Source of the DNA: Halobaculum sp. CBA1158
GTDB taxonomy: Archaea; Halobacteriota; Halobacteria; Halobacteriales; Haloferacaceae
Direction of reading: 5' to 3'
Assembly: GCF_021431925.1 (NCBI RefSeq)
Contig: NZ_CP090371.1
Coordinates: 2,790,001-2,854,000 of the forward strand
DNA: 64,000 nucleotides
This document shows positions 43,926 to 51,912 of this stretch, in pieces. The first letter of the stretch is position 1; each line of letters begins with the position of its first letter. The position numbers and the translations under genes were made by a program. The notes beneath the pieces are model-generated. The model did not search any database, was not told the origin of the DNA, and saw only the letters and a list, made by a program, of their open reading frames with translations.

Positions 43926-45643
43926 TCAGCAATCACCTGTTGGTCGACCTCGTCCGTTCCGCTTTCGTATCCGGACTCGCCGGTGTCCGCGGTCCGACTG
44001 GACTTCGACGTGGCGAGCTCCTGCACCGAGCCGGCGATGTCCTTGCCGGCGTTGATCGAGCGGTCCGCCACGTCCATCGCCCCTCCCTTGGCCGACTCGA
44101 CGGCACTCTCGGCGCCGCCGAAGTCGTTATCGTACAGCGATTCGGACGCTGCCCCACCAGCCACCTTGATCGCCTCTCCCCCGACAGCGCCGGCAGCGCC
44201 CGTAGCGGCGCCTGCTACCGTCCCGAGTGGCGTGGCGGCTGACCCGATGGCCGCACCGCCGGCGGCTCCCTGCACGGCCGCTCCCATGAGGGAGTCCTTG
44301 TTCTCTTTGAGCTCCGAAACGGCGTCGCTCCCGGCCTGCTTCAGCTTCTCTCCCGTGCTCATGTTCTCGGCGTCGGCCTGCGCTCCGCCGCCGGCCGGCG
44401 ATTGCGTTTCGCCGCCTCCGGAAGCCCGGTCGAGTTTCTGTTGGGAGCCGGCCGCTGCGCCGGCCGCGCCGCCCCCGCCGAAGGAGTTCTGCGAGCTGCT
44501 CGGCTCGAACTCGGCGGTCGTGGCACCGCCGTCGGCGGTGACGCCGCGGCCGGTGTCGGGCGCGCCGCCGGCGTCGCCGGTGGCACCGCCGCCTCCGCCC
44601 CCAACGTCGGGTTCACCGCCGTCCCCGCCGCCGCCTCCACCGCCGAGCAGTCCGGAGCCCCCCGAACTACCGGATCCGCCCGAGCTACCGGTTATTCCCC
44701 CGGCGACCGCGCCGGCGACGGCCCCGCCGATCGCTGAGGTCGTTCCGCCGGTGAGCGAGGAGAGTCCGAACAACACGAGCGTCGTCGACAGCGTCATCGC
44801 GCCGCCGATGCCGATCACCGGCGTGATGTTCACGTACTCGAACGGTCCGGCGGTGATGATCTGCGTGTCGCTTTGCGCGATGACGATCCCCGCGTTCAGC
44901 GTCGCCGCGATGAACACGCCCGCGACGAGCGTCATCCCCGTCGCCTTGAGGAACAGGTCGCTCACCTTCTTTCCGTACTTTCCGACGCCCATGTCGAAGA
45001 TCCAGAAGGCGGCCAGCAGCGGAAACAGTCCGAACGTGGCGTAGACGATAAACACCCGAAAGAGCAACAACGCGAGGAAGATCGCGAGACCGACCAGGAT
45101 CGTCGAGCCGATCGTCAACGCGACGATGATCGCCGCGGCACCGGTGATGGCCGCCGACTCCGGGTCCGTGAGGATCGATCCGAAGGCGTCAACCACCGAA
45201 CTGGCGTTCGGATAGAAGAACCGCCCGAGGACGTTCGTGAACTCGACGGCAGTACTGACCGCCTGCCGGCCGACGACCGCCATCACGACGCCGACGAACG
45301 AGCGTTCGAGCAGCCGGTAGGGATCGGCTTTCGTGCTGGGGTACACCTGAATACTGAGTAGCGTGACGAGCCATCCGATCCCGAGAATGAAGACGAACGC
45401 CGTGAGCGACCGGTCGTAGAGGTCACCGAGGTCGTTCGCGGGGCCGGGCTGTCCGAACTCGCTCGGTTCGGTGAAGAACAGCAGTTGCTCGACGACTTCG
45501 AGGAGGAACTGGAGGATTCCGAAGAGCGCCTCGTAGGCGTTCCGCAACAGGTTCTCGAACGCCTGTCCGACGAGACTTCCGCCGAGGACAAGCGGAGAGG
45601 GTTGCGTCGCCGTGATCTCCGCTAACAGACTCGCTCCGATCAT
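43922..45643 (-). CDS. VirB6/TrbL-like polytopic membrane protein
   Basis: A 573-residue protein with about seven hydrophobic segments in the first half (near 38-57, 79-99, 115-135, 165-190, 190-215, 233-256 and 272-295), then a Gly/Ser/Ala-rich tail (about 300-480) and a charged C-terminus. The central membrane core with a long low-complexity tail is the architecture of VirB6/TrbL-type channel proteins of type IV secretion systems, and the gene sits where such a protein is expected. Assignment rests on topology and context rather than motifs. GGAG about 8 nt before the ATG could act as a ribosome-binding site. Confidence 0.72.
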   Translation of the reverse strand: MIGASLLAEITATQPSPLVLGGSLVGQAFENLLRNAYEALFGILQFLLEVVEQLLFFTEPSEFGQPGPANDLGDLYDRSLTAFVFILGIGWLVTLLSIQVYPSTKADPYRLLERSFVGVVMAVVGRQAVSTAVEFTNVLGRFFYPNASSVVDAFGSILTDPESAAITGAAAIIVALTIGSTILVGLAIFLALLLFRVFIVYATFGLFPLLAAFWIFDMGVGKYGKKVSDLFLKATGMTLVAGVFIAATLNAGIVIAQSDTQIITAGPFEYVNITPVIGIGGAMTLSTTLVLFGLSSLTGGTTSAIGGAVAGAVAGGITGSSGGSGSSGGSGLLGGGGGGGDGGEPDVGGGGGGATGDAGGAPDTGRGVTADGGATTAEFEPSSSQNSFGGGGAAGAAAGSQQKLDRASGGGETQSPAGGGAQADAENMSTGEKLKQAGSDAVSELKENKDSLMGAAVQGAAGGAAIGSAATPLGTVAGAATGAAGAVGGEAIKVAGGAASESLYDNDFGGAESAVESAKGGAMDVADRSINAGKDIAGSVQELATSKSSRTADTGESGYESGTDEVDQQVIAE

Positions 45644-45708
45644 CGTTGTTCTCCAGCCATTCGGTCTGGCCGATAGTTACCGATTAGTGTCATAATTGTT
45701 GTGGTCAG

Positions 45709-47460
45709 CTATCGTCGTTCGTTGATCCGGCGGACGAGGAAGTACCCGATGAAGAACGGAGTGGCGAACGCGAGCCACCTGACGAGGTCGATGATGCTGG
45801 CGATCAGGCCGTCGGCGTCGGTGGCGATCAGCCGTTCGCTACTCTCGCCGTAGTACGGTCCGTCGACCGTACCGGACCGGATATCCGCACGCCAGGGATC
45901 CCCGTCGAACGATGCCGAGACGTACGTCGACGTCTGTTCGACGGTCGCCGTCCCGTCGTCGCCAGTCACGACCGTATCGCTCGCGGCCCCTTGTACGGAG
46001 AGCTCACGATCAGCCAGTCCCGTCCCGGTGGTGGCGTTCTGCAGCCGGAACGTCACCTCGCCGTCGGACTGCTCGACGATCTCGATCGAGGATCGGCGAA
46101 CCGTCACGGTCGGCTCGGATTCGACCGGCACGTCGCGTCCGAACAGGTCGGTCGCATCCAGGATCTGACTCGGAACCCCGGCGATGAACATGCTGTCGAC
46201 CACCGTCGGCTCCGTCGTTGTCATGTTGACCTGCGGTCCGAGCGTCGGCTCCTCGTCGGCGATCTGCGACTGTTCGACCGTCTCGATTCGGGGGCTGGTC
46301 GGCTCGTCCACCGCCTCGGTGTCGACGACGCTCTGCGGGCGGGCGTACGAACTCGTCAACTTCGTCTCCAACACGTGCGGGAAGTCGAACGTCTCGGTGT
46401 CTCCGGAGTCCGTGGCGATGTGCCCGTGCGTGTACCTAGTCGTCGAGTAGATTCCCCAGTTGTTCTCGATCTGCGTGCCCGAACTGAAGTTGAGCCGCGA
46501 CCAGATCTGGCGGTCCGTGATCGACTCCGGACCGTCGAACCGTACCGCGAGATAGCCCGTGGACTGCCCCTCGATGTCGACGTACCGTTGGGAGATCGTC
46601 GCCTCCTGGTCGTCGACCACGCGGACGGTCGCAGTATCGCGAACAGTAACGCTACCGGCCTCTTGCTGTCTCGGTTCCTCGTCGACGATACTCCCGTTTT
46701 CGTTTCGGGTGATAACCGTGTAATCCATCACCGCGACGATGGTGGTCTCGATCGTCAGCGTCACCTCGCCATCGCCGTTCGCGCCGGCGTAGTCGATGAC
46801 TCGGCCCTCCGGGTCCTCGGTTGCACTCCCGACCTCGCGGCCGTTGATCGTGACGACTCGACGCTCCACGCCCGTCTCGTCCTCGTTTATCTCCTGATCT
46901 GTCACCTCGTTCGTGAAGTTCCCCGGGGCTGAGTCGACATCCGGTTCGGGGAGGTTTCCGTCGTCGATGCGGTAATCGAGGAAGTTGAGCACCCGGCCGT
47001 CGGCGGGAATGAACTCCTGATCGGTTCCGTCGATCGGGGTCACCGGAGTCGCACCTTCGACGGTACCGAGATACGTCACGTGTGCGTCCTTGATCACTCC
47101 GGTGGCTGAGTCGCGAAGCCGTGATTCGGGGAGGTACTTGCTCGTCGAGTCGTTTCGGTCAACGCCGCGGAGTTGTTCGATACGGTAGTCGCTGTAGGAG
47201 CGGTCGTCCGAACCGAACGACCGATCCGTGGTGCGGTAGTAGATGTCGAACGCGGCACCCAACTGGGCGAGGTCCGAGGAGTTCGTATCCGCGATCGACT
47301 GGTCATCCGGATCGTCGGCGTAGAATATTCGCTCGGGTCCCGTCGGCCACTCGTCTACCGGTCGGTCGTCGGCGAGCGCGAGCGGGGCCACGCCGGCGCT
47401 GAGTACCATCGCGACCGCGACGAGCGCGGCGAGTTGGCGATGCCGGGCCGAGCGAGCCAT
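45709..47460 (-). CDS. exported anchored surface protein of the secretion operon, 583 aa
   Basis: A Sec signal peptide (about 1-30, ending LALA-D), a large ectodomain of beta-rich character with many Asn-x-Thr/Ser sequons, and a single C-terminal TM helix (about 557-577) with a basic RRINERR tail. The ectodomain shows no recognised fold, but a late segment (TGTGLADRELSVQG with TGDDGTATVEQTS) looks like an Ig-like/regulatory beta module. It starts 1 bp after the stop of the pilin-like gene. A surface-exposed anchor or adhesin of the apparatus is the natural guess. Confidence 0.75.
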   Translation of the reverse strand: MARSARHRQLAALVAVAMVLSAGVAPLALADDRPVDEWPTGPERIFYADDPDDQSIADTNSSDLAQLGAAFDIYYRTTDRSFGSDDRSYSDYRIEQLRGVDRNDSTSKYLPESRLRDSATGVIKDAHVTYLGTVEGATPVTPIDGTDQEFIPADGRVLNFLDYRIDDGNLPEPDVDSAPGNFTNEVTDQEINEDETGVERRVVTINGREVGSATEDPEGRVIDYAGANGDGEVTLTIETTIVAVMDYTVITRNENGSIVDEEPRQQEAGSVTVRDTATVRVVDDQEATISQRYVDIEGQSTGYLAVRFDGPESITDRQIWSRLNFSSGTQIENNWGIYSTTRYTHGHIATDSGDTETFDFPHVLETKLTSSYARPQSVVDTEAVDEPTSPRIETVEQSQIADEEPTLGPQVNMTTTEPTVVDSMFIAGVPSQILDATDLFGRDVPVESEPTVTVRRSSIEIVEQSDGEVTFRLQNATTGTGLADRELSVQGAASDTVVTGDDGTATVEQTSTYVSASFDGDPWRADIRSGTVDGPYYGESSERLIATDADGLIASIIDLVRWLAFATPFFIGYFLVRRINERR

Positions 47461-47461
47461 G

Positions 47462-47827
47462 TCAGAACAGCGTCGCCTGGATCAAGCCGACCGCGACCTG
47501 GATGATCGCCGCACCGGCGAGCGCGATGAAGGTGTTCCGGATGCGCGTCTTGCCCTTCTGCAGTTTCTCCTCGTTCGCACCCGCAGTCATCCATTGCAAC
47601 AGGCCGAACGCGCCGTTCGGCACCGCGACCGCGCCGATGACGAGGACGAGCAGATCGGCGATCTGCTGGAACTGGTCCTGAATCTGCTGCTCGCGTTCCT
47701 CCTGCGTGGGCGTCGGTGTGTGATTGTCTGCTGCGACGGGAACGGCCATGATTCCCAAGACGATCGAAATCAGCGCGAGGAACTTCACCGCACGCATCGG
47801 AGCAGAACCGCCCGCAGTTGCTGTCAT
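47462..47827 (-). CDS. VirB2/TrbC-like pilin-type membrane protein
   Basis: A 121-residue protein with a signal peptide (about 11-33, cleavage after VAA), a short Thr/Gln-rich stretch, and two TM helices (about 56-80 and 98-120) joined by a basic cytoplasmic loop (EEKLQKGKTRIRN). The helix, glycine-containing WMTAGANEEKLQKGK turn and second helix match VirB2-type subunits of Gram-positive and archaeal conjugation systems. The ATG at 47827 is chosen; a TTG six bases upstream is also possible. A strong AT-rich TATA element at 47855-47865 lies about 28-38 nt upstream. It is the first gene of the secretion operon. Confidence 0.7.
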   Translation of the reverse strand: MTATAGGSAPMRAVKFLALISIVLGIMAVPVAADNHTPTPTQEEREQQIQDQFQQIADLLVLVIGAVAVPNGAFGLLQWMTAGANEEKLQKGKTRIRNTFIALAGAAIIQVAVGLIQATLF

Positions 47828-47854
47828 GAACAAATACGGCGTCGTCAGAGCATC

Positions 47855-47865
47855 AATTAAATATA
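47855..47865 (-). promoter_or_regulatory. promoter of the type IV secretion-like operon
   Basis: TATATTTAATT on the minus strand, one of the most AT-rich stretches in the window, predicts transcription start near 47834 and a leader of about 7 nt before the VirB2-like ATG. The strong box suggests this operon is transcribed on its own rather than from the MoxR operon upstream. Confidence 0.72.
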
Positions 47866-47927
47866 CTGGATTTCTACCCGACAGATAGTAGCAAATAATG
47901 TAGTAGTTACGTGGTATCTAAGCGGCC

Positions 47928-48902
47928 TCATTCGATCTCGCCGTCCGCCTCCACCGCCCGCGCTTCCGGCGGCTCGACCGACTCGACGGTTCGCTCGACG
48001 ATCTCGCGGGGCGACTCCCCGGCCAGTTCGGCGTCGGTGTTCACCACCACCCGGTGTGCCAACACCGGCTCGGCGAGCGCCTTCACGTCGTCGGGGATGA
48101 CGTACGACCGCCCGCGGATCGCCGCCCTCGCCTTGGCGGTGTGCAACAGCGCGAGAGTTCCTCGGGGGGAGGCCCCGTGTTCCAGCGAGGGGTCGTCGCG
48201 GGTCGCCGCGATCACGTCGAGGACGTACTCCGCGACCGCGCTCGCGACGTGCACGTCGGCGACGGCGTCGATCGCCGCGGACAGGTCCGCCTCGGTCACC
48301 ACCTGCGAGACGGCGTCGGGGCCGAGGTTCGGTTCGGCGTCGAAGCGGTCGATCAGTTCGCGCTCGACGTCGCGGTCGGGCAGATCGACGACGAGCTTGA
48401 GCTGGAAGCGGTCCCGCTGCGCCTCGGGGAGTTCGAACGTCCCCTCCATCTCGATGGGGTTCTGCGTGGCGATCACCATGAACGGCCGCGGCAGCGACAG
48501 CGTCTCCCCGCCGATCGTCACCGTCCGCTCCTCCATCGCCTCAAGCAGCGCCGACTGGGTCTTGGGCGTCGCCCGGTTGATCTCGTCGGCGACGACGACG
48601 TTCGCGAACACGGGGCCGCGCTGGAGTTCGAACTCGCCGGTGGACTCCCGGTACACCTTCGTACCGGTGATGTCGGCGGGGAGGATATCCGGGGTCATCT
48701 GGACCCGGGTGAACTCGAGGCCGGTGGCGCGGGCGAAGACGTTCGCGATCGTCGTCTTCGCGACGCCGGGAACCCCCTCGAGCAGGACGTGTCCGCCGGT
48801 CAGCGCGCTCACGGTGAGCCGTTCGAGGACGCGCTCGTTGCCGACGAGCACCTCGTCGGCCGCCTCCCGGATCGCCTCGTACACCGCCGCCGGATCACTC
48901 AT
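47928..48902 (-). CDS. MoxR-family AAA ATPase
   Basis: A 324-residue AAA+ ATPase of the MoxR chaperone family. Walker A is EGVPGVAKT (42-50) and Walker B lies in VVVADEINRATPKTQSAL near residue 105. Sensor-1 ATQNP and sensor-2 features follow, as do the typical helical lid and the SPRGTLAL block. MoxR proteins work with DUF58/VWA proteins to mature or assemble other protein complexes. Here the DUF4350 gene overlaps its start and the DUF58 gene lies 19 kb upstream on the other strand. The ATG at 48902 is used; a GTG 6 bases earlier is possible. Confidence 0.94.
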   Translation of the reverse strand: MSDPAAVYEAIREAADEVLVGNERVLERLTVSALTGGHVLLEGVPGVAKTTIANVFARATGLEFTRVQMTPDILPADITGTKVYRESTGEFELQRGPVFANVVVADEINRATPKTQSALLEAMEERTVTIGGETLSLPRPFMVIATQNPIEMEGTFELPEAQRDRFQLKLVVDLPDRDVERELIDRFDAEPNLGPDAVSQVVTEADLSAAIDAVADVHVASAVAEYVLDVIAATRDDPSLEHGASPRGTLALLHTAKARAAIRGRSYVIPDDVKALAEPVLAHRVVVNTDAELAGESPREIVERTVESVEPPEARAVEADGEIE

Positions 48903-50049
48903 CGTCACGCGATTGCGGTCCGCGCGGCAAAACGCCTCCTATCACGCGCCGGATCCGCCGACGGTCCCAGTCGGGGTGGCGACGCTCCAACAGCGCCACG
49001 AGCGCCTCCCGGTCGGCCGCCCGCTCGTCGTCGCCGACAGCCGCGGTTCCGGTTCCGTCGCCGACGGCGTCAGCGGTCTCCCCGTCGCCGTCGCCGGCGG
49101 CGATGCCTCGGCGGACGAGTCCCGTCGTCCACCGCCTGAGCGTCCGCCATCGGAGGATCCCGGCGACGCCGACCAGCGCGACCAGAGACTGGAGCCACGG
49201 CGTCGCGCGCAGCGTCGCCAGCGCGACCACGGCCGGCGGGCGATCGGACCGGTGTGAGAGGTCGAGGATGGCTCGCTCGTGAGCGCCGAACAGGTTCGCG
49301 GCGAGGCGTTCGTTGCCGGGGCGCTCCAGCATCGCGTTGAGGAACACGCTCGGGTCCGAGAGGACGTACACCGTCCCCGCACCGACGCGCTGGCGCACGA
49401 GCACCGGCCGTCGCTCCAGCGACTCGTCGTCGTCGAGTTCGCCGTCGCCGTCGGCGTCGAGATACGAGAAGCGCGACGAGCGAACCAGGACGGCGGTTTC
49501 CTCGCGGGAGTCGTCGACCACGACCGCAGTACCGTGGTTGAGAGTGAGTCTGTCGACGCCCTCCGTCTCGGGCGCGTCGGTGACGTTACTCGCGATCGGA
49601 AGCGCCGGTGCGCGGTGGTAGTTCCGCTCGTCGCGCAACGGCCGGCCGTCGAACCGGGCGCTCGCGCCGGCGGCGGCGGCGACGTCGTTTCCGTGACCGC
49701 CGAAGTCCGCCGCGACGAGGAGGGTGCCGCCGCGCTCGACGAACCGTCCGACCCGCCGGCGGTCGGTCGCGTCGTACGGGCGGTCCGGCGCGAGCACGAC
49801 GGCGATGGTGCCGTTCGGGTCGGCGTCGGCGTAGGCGGTCGTCTCGGTCGCGATCGACACGTCCGCGCCGGCGGCCTCGGCGACGCCGCGGAGGTCGGCC
49901 GCGCCGTCCCAGTCGGCGTCGTACACGCCGAAGTCGGCCGGCGACGTGCTCGCGCCGACGGCCCCGGCCAGCAGCAGCGCCGCGATCAGTCCGACGAGGA
50001 GCCACCGCGGGCCGGACCAGCCCCGGGGGTCGCGCCAGTCGTCAGCCAC
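48895..50049 (-). CDS. DUF4350 membrane protein with EF-hand-like loop
   Basis: A 384-residue protein with an N-terminal TM helix (about 15-35), a Rossmann-like ectodomain (about 40-290; GGTLLVAADFGGHGNDVA is typical of DUF4350), a second TM helix near 285-305 and a cytoplasmic tail. DUF4350 genes usually sit with MoxR and DUF58. Within the ectodomain D198-E209 reads DADGDGELDDDE, a perfect 12-residue calcium-binding EF-hand loop pattern. The GTG at 50049 is preferred over one at 50058 because GGAGG at 50058-50062 then has an 8-nt spacing. Its end overlaps the MoxR start. Confidence 0.88.
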   Translation of the reverse strand: MADDWRDPRGWSGPRWLLVGLIAALLLAGAVGASTSPADFGVYDADWDGAADLRGVAEAAGADVSIATETTAYADADPNGTIAVVLAPDRPYDATDRRRVGRFVERGGTLLVAADFGGHGNDVAAAAGASARFDGRPLRDERNYHRAPALPIASNVTDAPETEGVDRLTLNHGTAVVVDDSREETAVLVRSSRFSYLDADGDGELDDDESLERRPVLVRQRVGAGTVYVLSDPSVFLNAMLERPGNERLAANLFGAHERAILDLSHRSDRPPAVVALATLRATPWLQSLVALVGVAGILRWRTLRRWTTGLVRRGIAAGDGDGETADAVGDGTGTAAVGDDERAADREALVALLERRHPDWDRRRIRRVIGGVLPRGPQSRDDE

Positions 50050-50057
50050 TCGGGTCA

Positions 50058-50062
50058 CCTCC
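50058..50062 (-). promoter_or_regulatory. Shine-Dalgarno sequence deciding the DUF4350 start
   Basis: GGAGG on the minus strand, 8 nt before the GTG at 50049. As an internal operon gene it needs a ribosome-binding site, unlike the leaderless first genes, and the spacing rules out the GTG at 50058. Confidence 0.6.
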
Positions 50063-50071
50063 GTCTATCAC

Positions 50072-50344
50072 TCAGATCACCCCCGGCGGGAGGATGGCGA
50101 GCACCCGCCGGACGACGATGTAGGCGAACACGCACAGCCCCACCGCGATCACCGCTCGGAGGCGCGTCCGCCACCGCGGCGTCACCGCGATCGGAGCCGT
50201 GAGTTCGGCGACGACGAGCACGCCGATGAGCGAGACGACGACGAACAGTTCGTACTCGAGCGCGGACAGCAGATCGAGTACCAGCGCCGACGCGAGTAAC
50301 CAGGCGATCGACGCGTACAGAAAGCGCTCGCGCCGAGCCGTCAT
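50072..50344 (-). CDS. small three-helix membrane protein, 90 aa, upstream of DUF4350
   Basis: A 90-residue protein with three hydrophobic segments (about 8-27, 31-52 and 63-86) and basic ends. No family name is recognised. It heads the minus-strand operon with DUF4350 and MoxR, being 22 bp before the DUF4350 GTG. The tight arrangement suggests it belongs to the same MoxR-associated complex, perhaps as a membrane partner. Confidence 0.8.
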   Translation of the reverse strand: MTARRERFLYASIAWLLASALVLDLLSALEYELFVVVSLIGVLVVAELTAPIAVTPRWRTRLRAVIAVGLCVFAYIVVRRVLAILPPGVI

Positions 50345-50463
50345 CGTACCCGCATCTCGGGTATCGGACTACTAACTCTGTCGCCTCGACCGGTCGGTCG
50401 ATCCGCAGGTGACGCACGACCGACCGACAGCCACTTTGCCGCGTCGGCGGGACGTGGACCCGA

Positions 50464-51099
50464 ATGCTTCCGTGGGGACACGCCGCGCTCGGCTACCTTC
50501 TGTATTCGGCGTGGCGGCACCTCCGGACCGGACGGCCGCCCGGCGGGTGGGCCGTCGTCGGGCTGGCCGTCGGGACGCAGTTCCCCGACCTGATCGACAA
50601 GCCGCTGGCGTGGACCGTGCCCGTGCTCCCGTCGGGACGGAGCCTGGCGCACTCGCTCGTGGTGATCGTTCCGGTCACGGTCGCCGTCGCCGCCGCGGTG
50701 GTCCTCATCCGTCGCGCACGCCGGGACGGAGCCCCGGACGGCCACACAGCGGACGCGCCGGCGACGCCCGCGGTCGCGGCCGCCGGCGGGTTCGCCTTCG
50801 GGTGGTACGCGCACCTCCTGGGCGACGCCTACCGGGTCGTGCTCCCGGGCGAGGCGTGCGTCTCGTACCTCCTGTGGCCGGTCGCGCCCGTCTGCGGCTA
50901 CGCCGAGAGCGACGCCTCCATCCTCGGCTTCTTCCTCGAACTCACGCCGACTCCGGCGATCGTCGCCGGCCTCGCGCTCACAGCGGTCGCCGTCGGCGTC
51001 TGGTGTCGCGACGGGACGCCGGGACTGGCAGCGGTGCGCGCGGTCGCCGGCGGCGTCGCCGGCGCGGTCGCAGAGCGCGTCGGGAACGGGAGACCGTAG
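50464..51099 (+). CDS. DUF457/YdjM-like membrane metal-dependent hydrolase
   Basis: A 211-residue membrane protein that starts LPWGHAALGYLLYS. The GHxALGY opening, the QFPDLIDKPL acidic motif, GRSLAHSL and the later WYAHLLGDAYR are the conserved His/Asp elements of the YdjM/DUF457 (LexA-binding) family, which includes membrane-bound metal-dependent hydrolases. Four to five TM helices are evident. It is the second member in the window after the gene ending at 31310. It is divergent from the 90-residue membrane protein. Substrate unknown. Confidence 0.9.
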   Translation: MLPWGHAALGYLLYSAWRHLRTGRPPGGWAVVGLAVGTQFPDLIDKPLAWTVPVLPSGRSLAHSLVVIVPVTVAVAAAVVLIRRARRDGAPDGHTADAPATPAVAAAGGFAFGWYAHLLGDAYRVVLPGEACVSYLLWPVAPVCGYAESDASILGFFLELTPTPAIVAGLALTAVAVGVWCRDGTPGLAAVRAVAGGVAGAVAERVGNGRP

Positions 51100-51109
51100 C
51101 GCGACGGGC

Positions 51110-51438
51110 GCGTCCGACCCGTCCGTTCGTCGGGACTCTCTCGCGAGCGCGCCGTTCGCGAGACCGACGGTCTCGTGAGCGCACGAATCGCGGAGCGATT
51201 TGTGAACGCCGTTTCCCGTGGTCCTCGGCCTCACGGCCTCGGACCACGTTTTCGTTTCTGGGCGGCGCGCCCGCAAGCGCGCCGCACGTGGCCGTGGCCT
51301 CGGTCGCTACGTTCGCGGGTCACTCCGTTCCCCGCTCGGCTCGTGGCCTCACTCCGTTCGGCCACGCAGCGCTCGTCCTCGCATCTCTCGGCCACGCTTT
51401 CGACGGTCTTTTCTCTCACCGTCGAGCATTCACCCGTA
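51110..51438. other. non-coding region rich in perfect hairpins upstream of rps6e
   Basis: No credible gene. Four stem-loops follow each other: CGAGACC-GAC-GGTCTCG (51159-51175), GTGGTCC to GGACCAC (51218-51247, with an inner GGCC stem), GCGGCGCGC to GCGCGCCGC (51262-51285), and CGTGGCC to GGCCACG (51342-51366). A TTTTCT box near 51412 is suited to start the S6e transcript. The hairpins could be a terminator array for the upstream gene, decayed repeats or a structured RNA. Confidence 0.6.
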
Positions 51439-51885
51439 ATGGCCGAATTCAAGATCGTCGTCGGCGACGACACCGGCGACACGCGGCAGTTCGACGTGGA
51501 CGGACAGGACGCCAACCGATTCCTCGGGAAGGAACTCGGCGAGGCCGTCGACGGGGCCGCCGTCGACATCGACGGCGTCGACCTGACGCTGACGGGCGGC
51601 TCCGACAAGGCCGGCCGCCCGATGCGCGAGGACGTCCCCGGCAGCGAACTGAAGGAGCTCCTCCTCGAGGGCGGCGTCGGCTACAAGCCCTCCCGCGACG
51701 GCGAGCGCAAGCGCGTCACCGTCCGCGGCCGCCAGGTGTCCGAGGAGACCGTCCAGATCAACGCCCGCGTCGAGGGCTCCATCGCCGAGGCGCTCGGCGA
51801 GGAGACCGAGGACGAGGAAGCGGCCGACGCGGAGGCTGACGACGCCGAGGCCGACGGCGACGAGTCGGACGACGACGAGGAGTAA
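51439..51885 (+). CDS. rps6e: 30S ribosomal protein S6e
   Basis: A 148-residue S6e protein of the archaeal/eukaryotic small ribosomal subunit. The sequence begins [19 protein letters not shown] and contains the conserved [14 protein letters not shown] and [19 protein letters not shown] segments that contact rRNA. A strongly acidic tail after residue 120 is typical of haloarchaeal versions. Length is as expected. The ATG at 51439 follows a hairpin-rich non-coding region. The next gene lies 27 bp downstream on the same strand and may be cotranscribed. Confidence 0.96.
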   Translation: MAEFKIVVGDDTGDTRQFDVDGQDANRFLGKELGEAVDGAAVDIDGVDLTLTGGSDKAGRPMREDVPGSELKELLLEGGVGYKPSRDGERKRVTVRGRQVSEETVQINARVEGSIAEALGEETEDEEAADAEADDAEADGDESDDDEE

Positions 51886-51912
51886 CTCCCCGCCCTCACC
51901 GGTTTCGCGATC

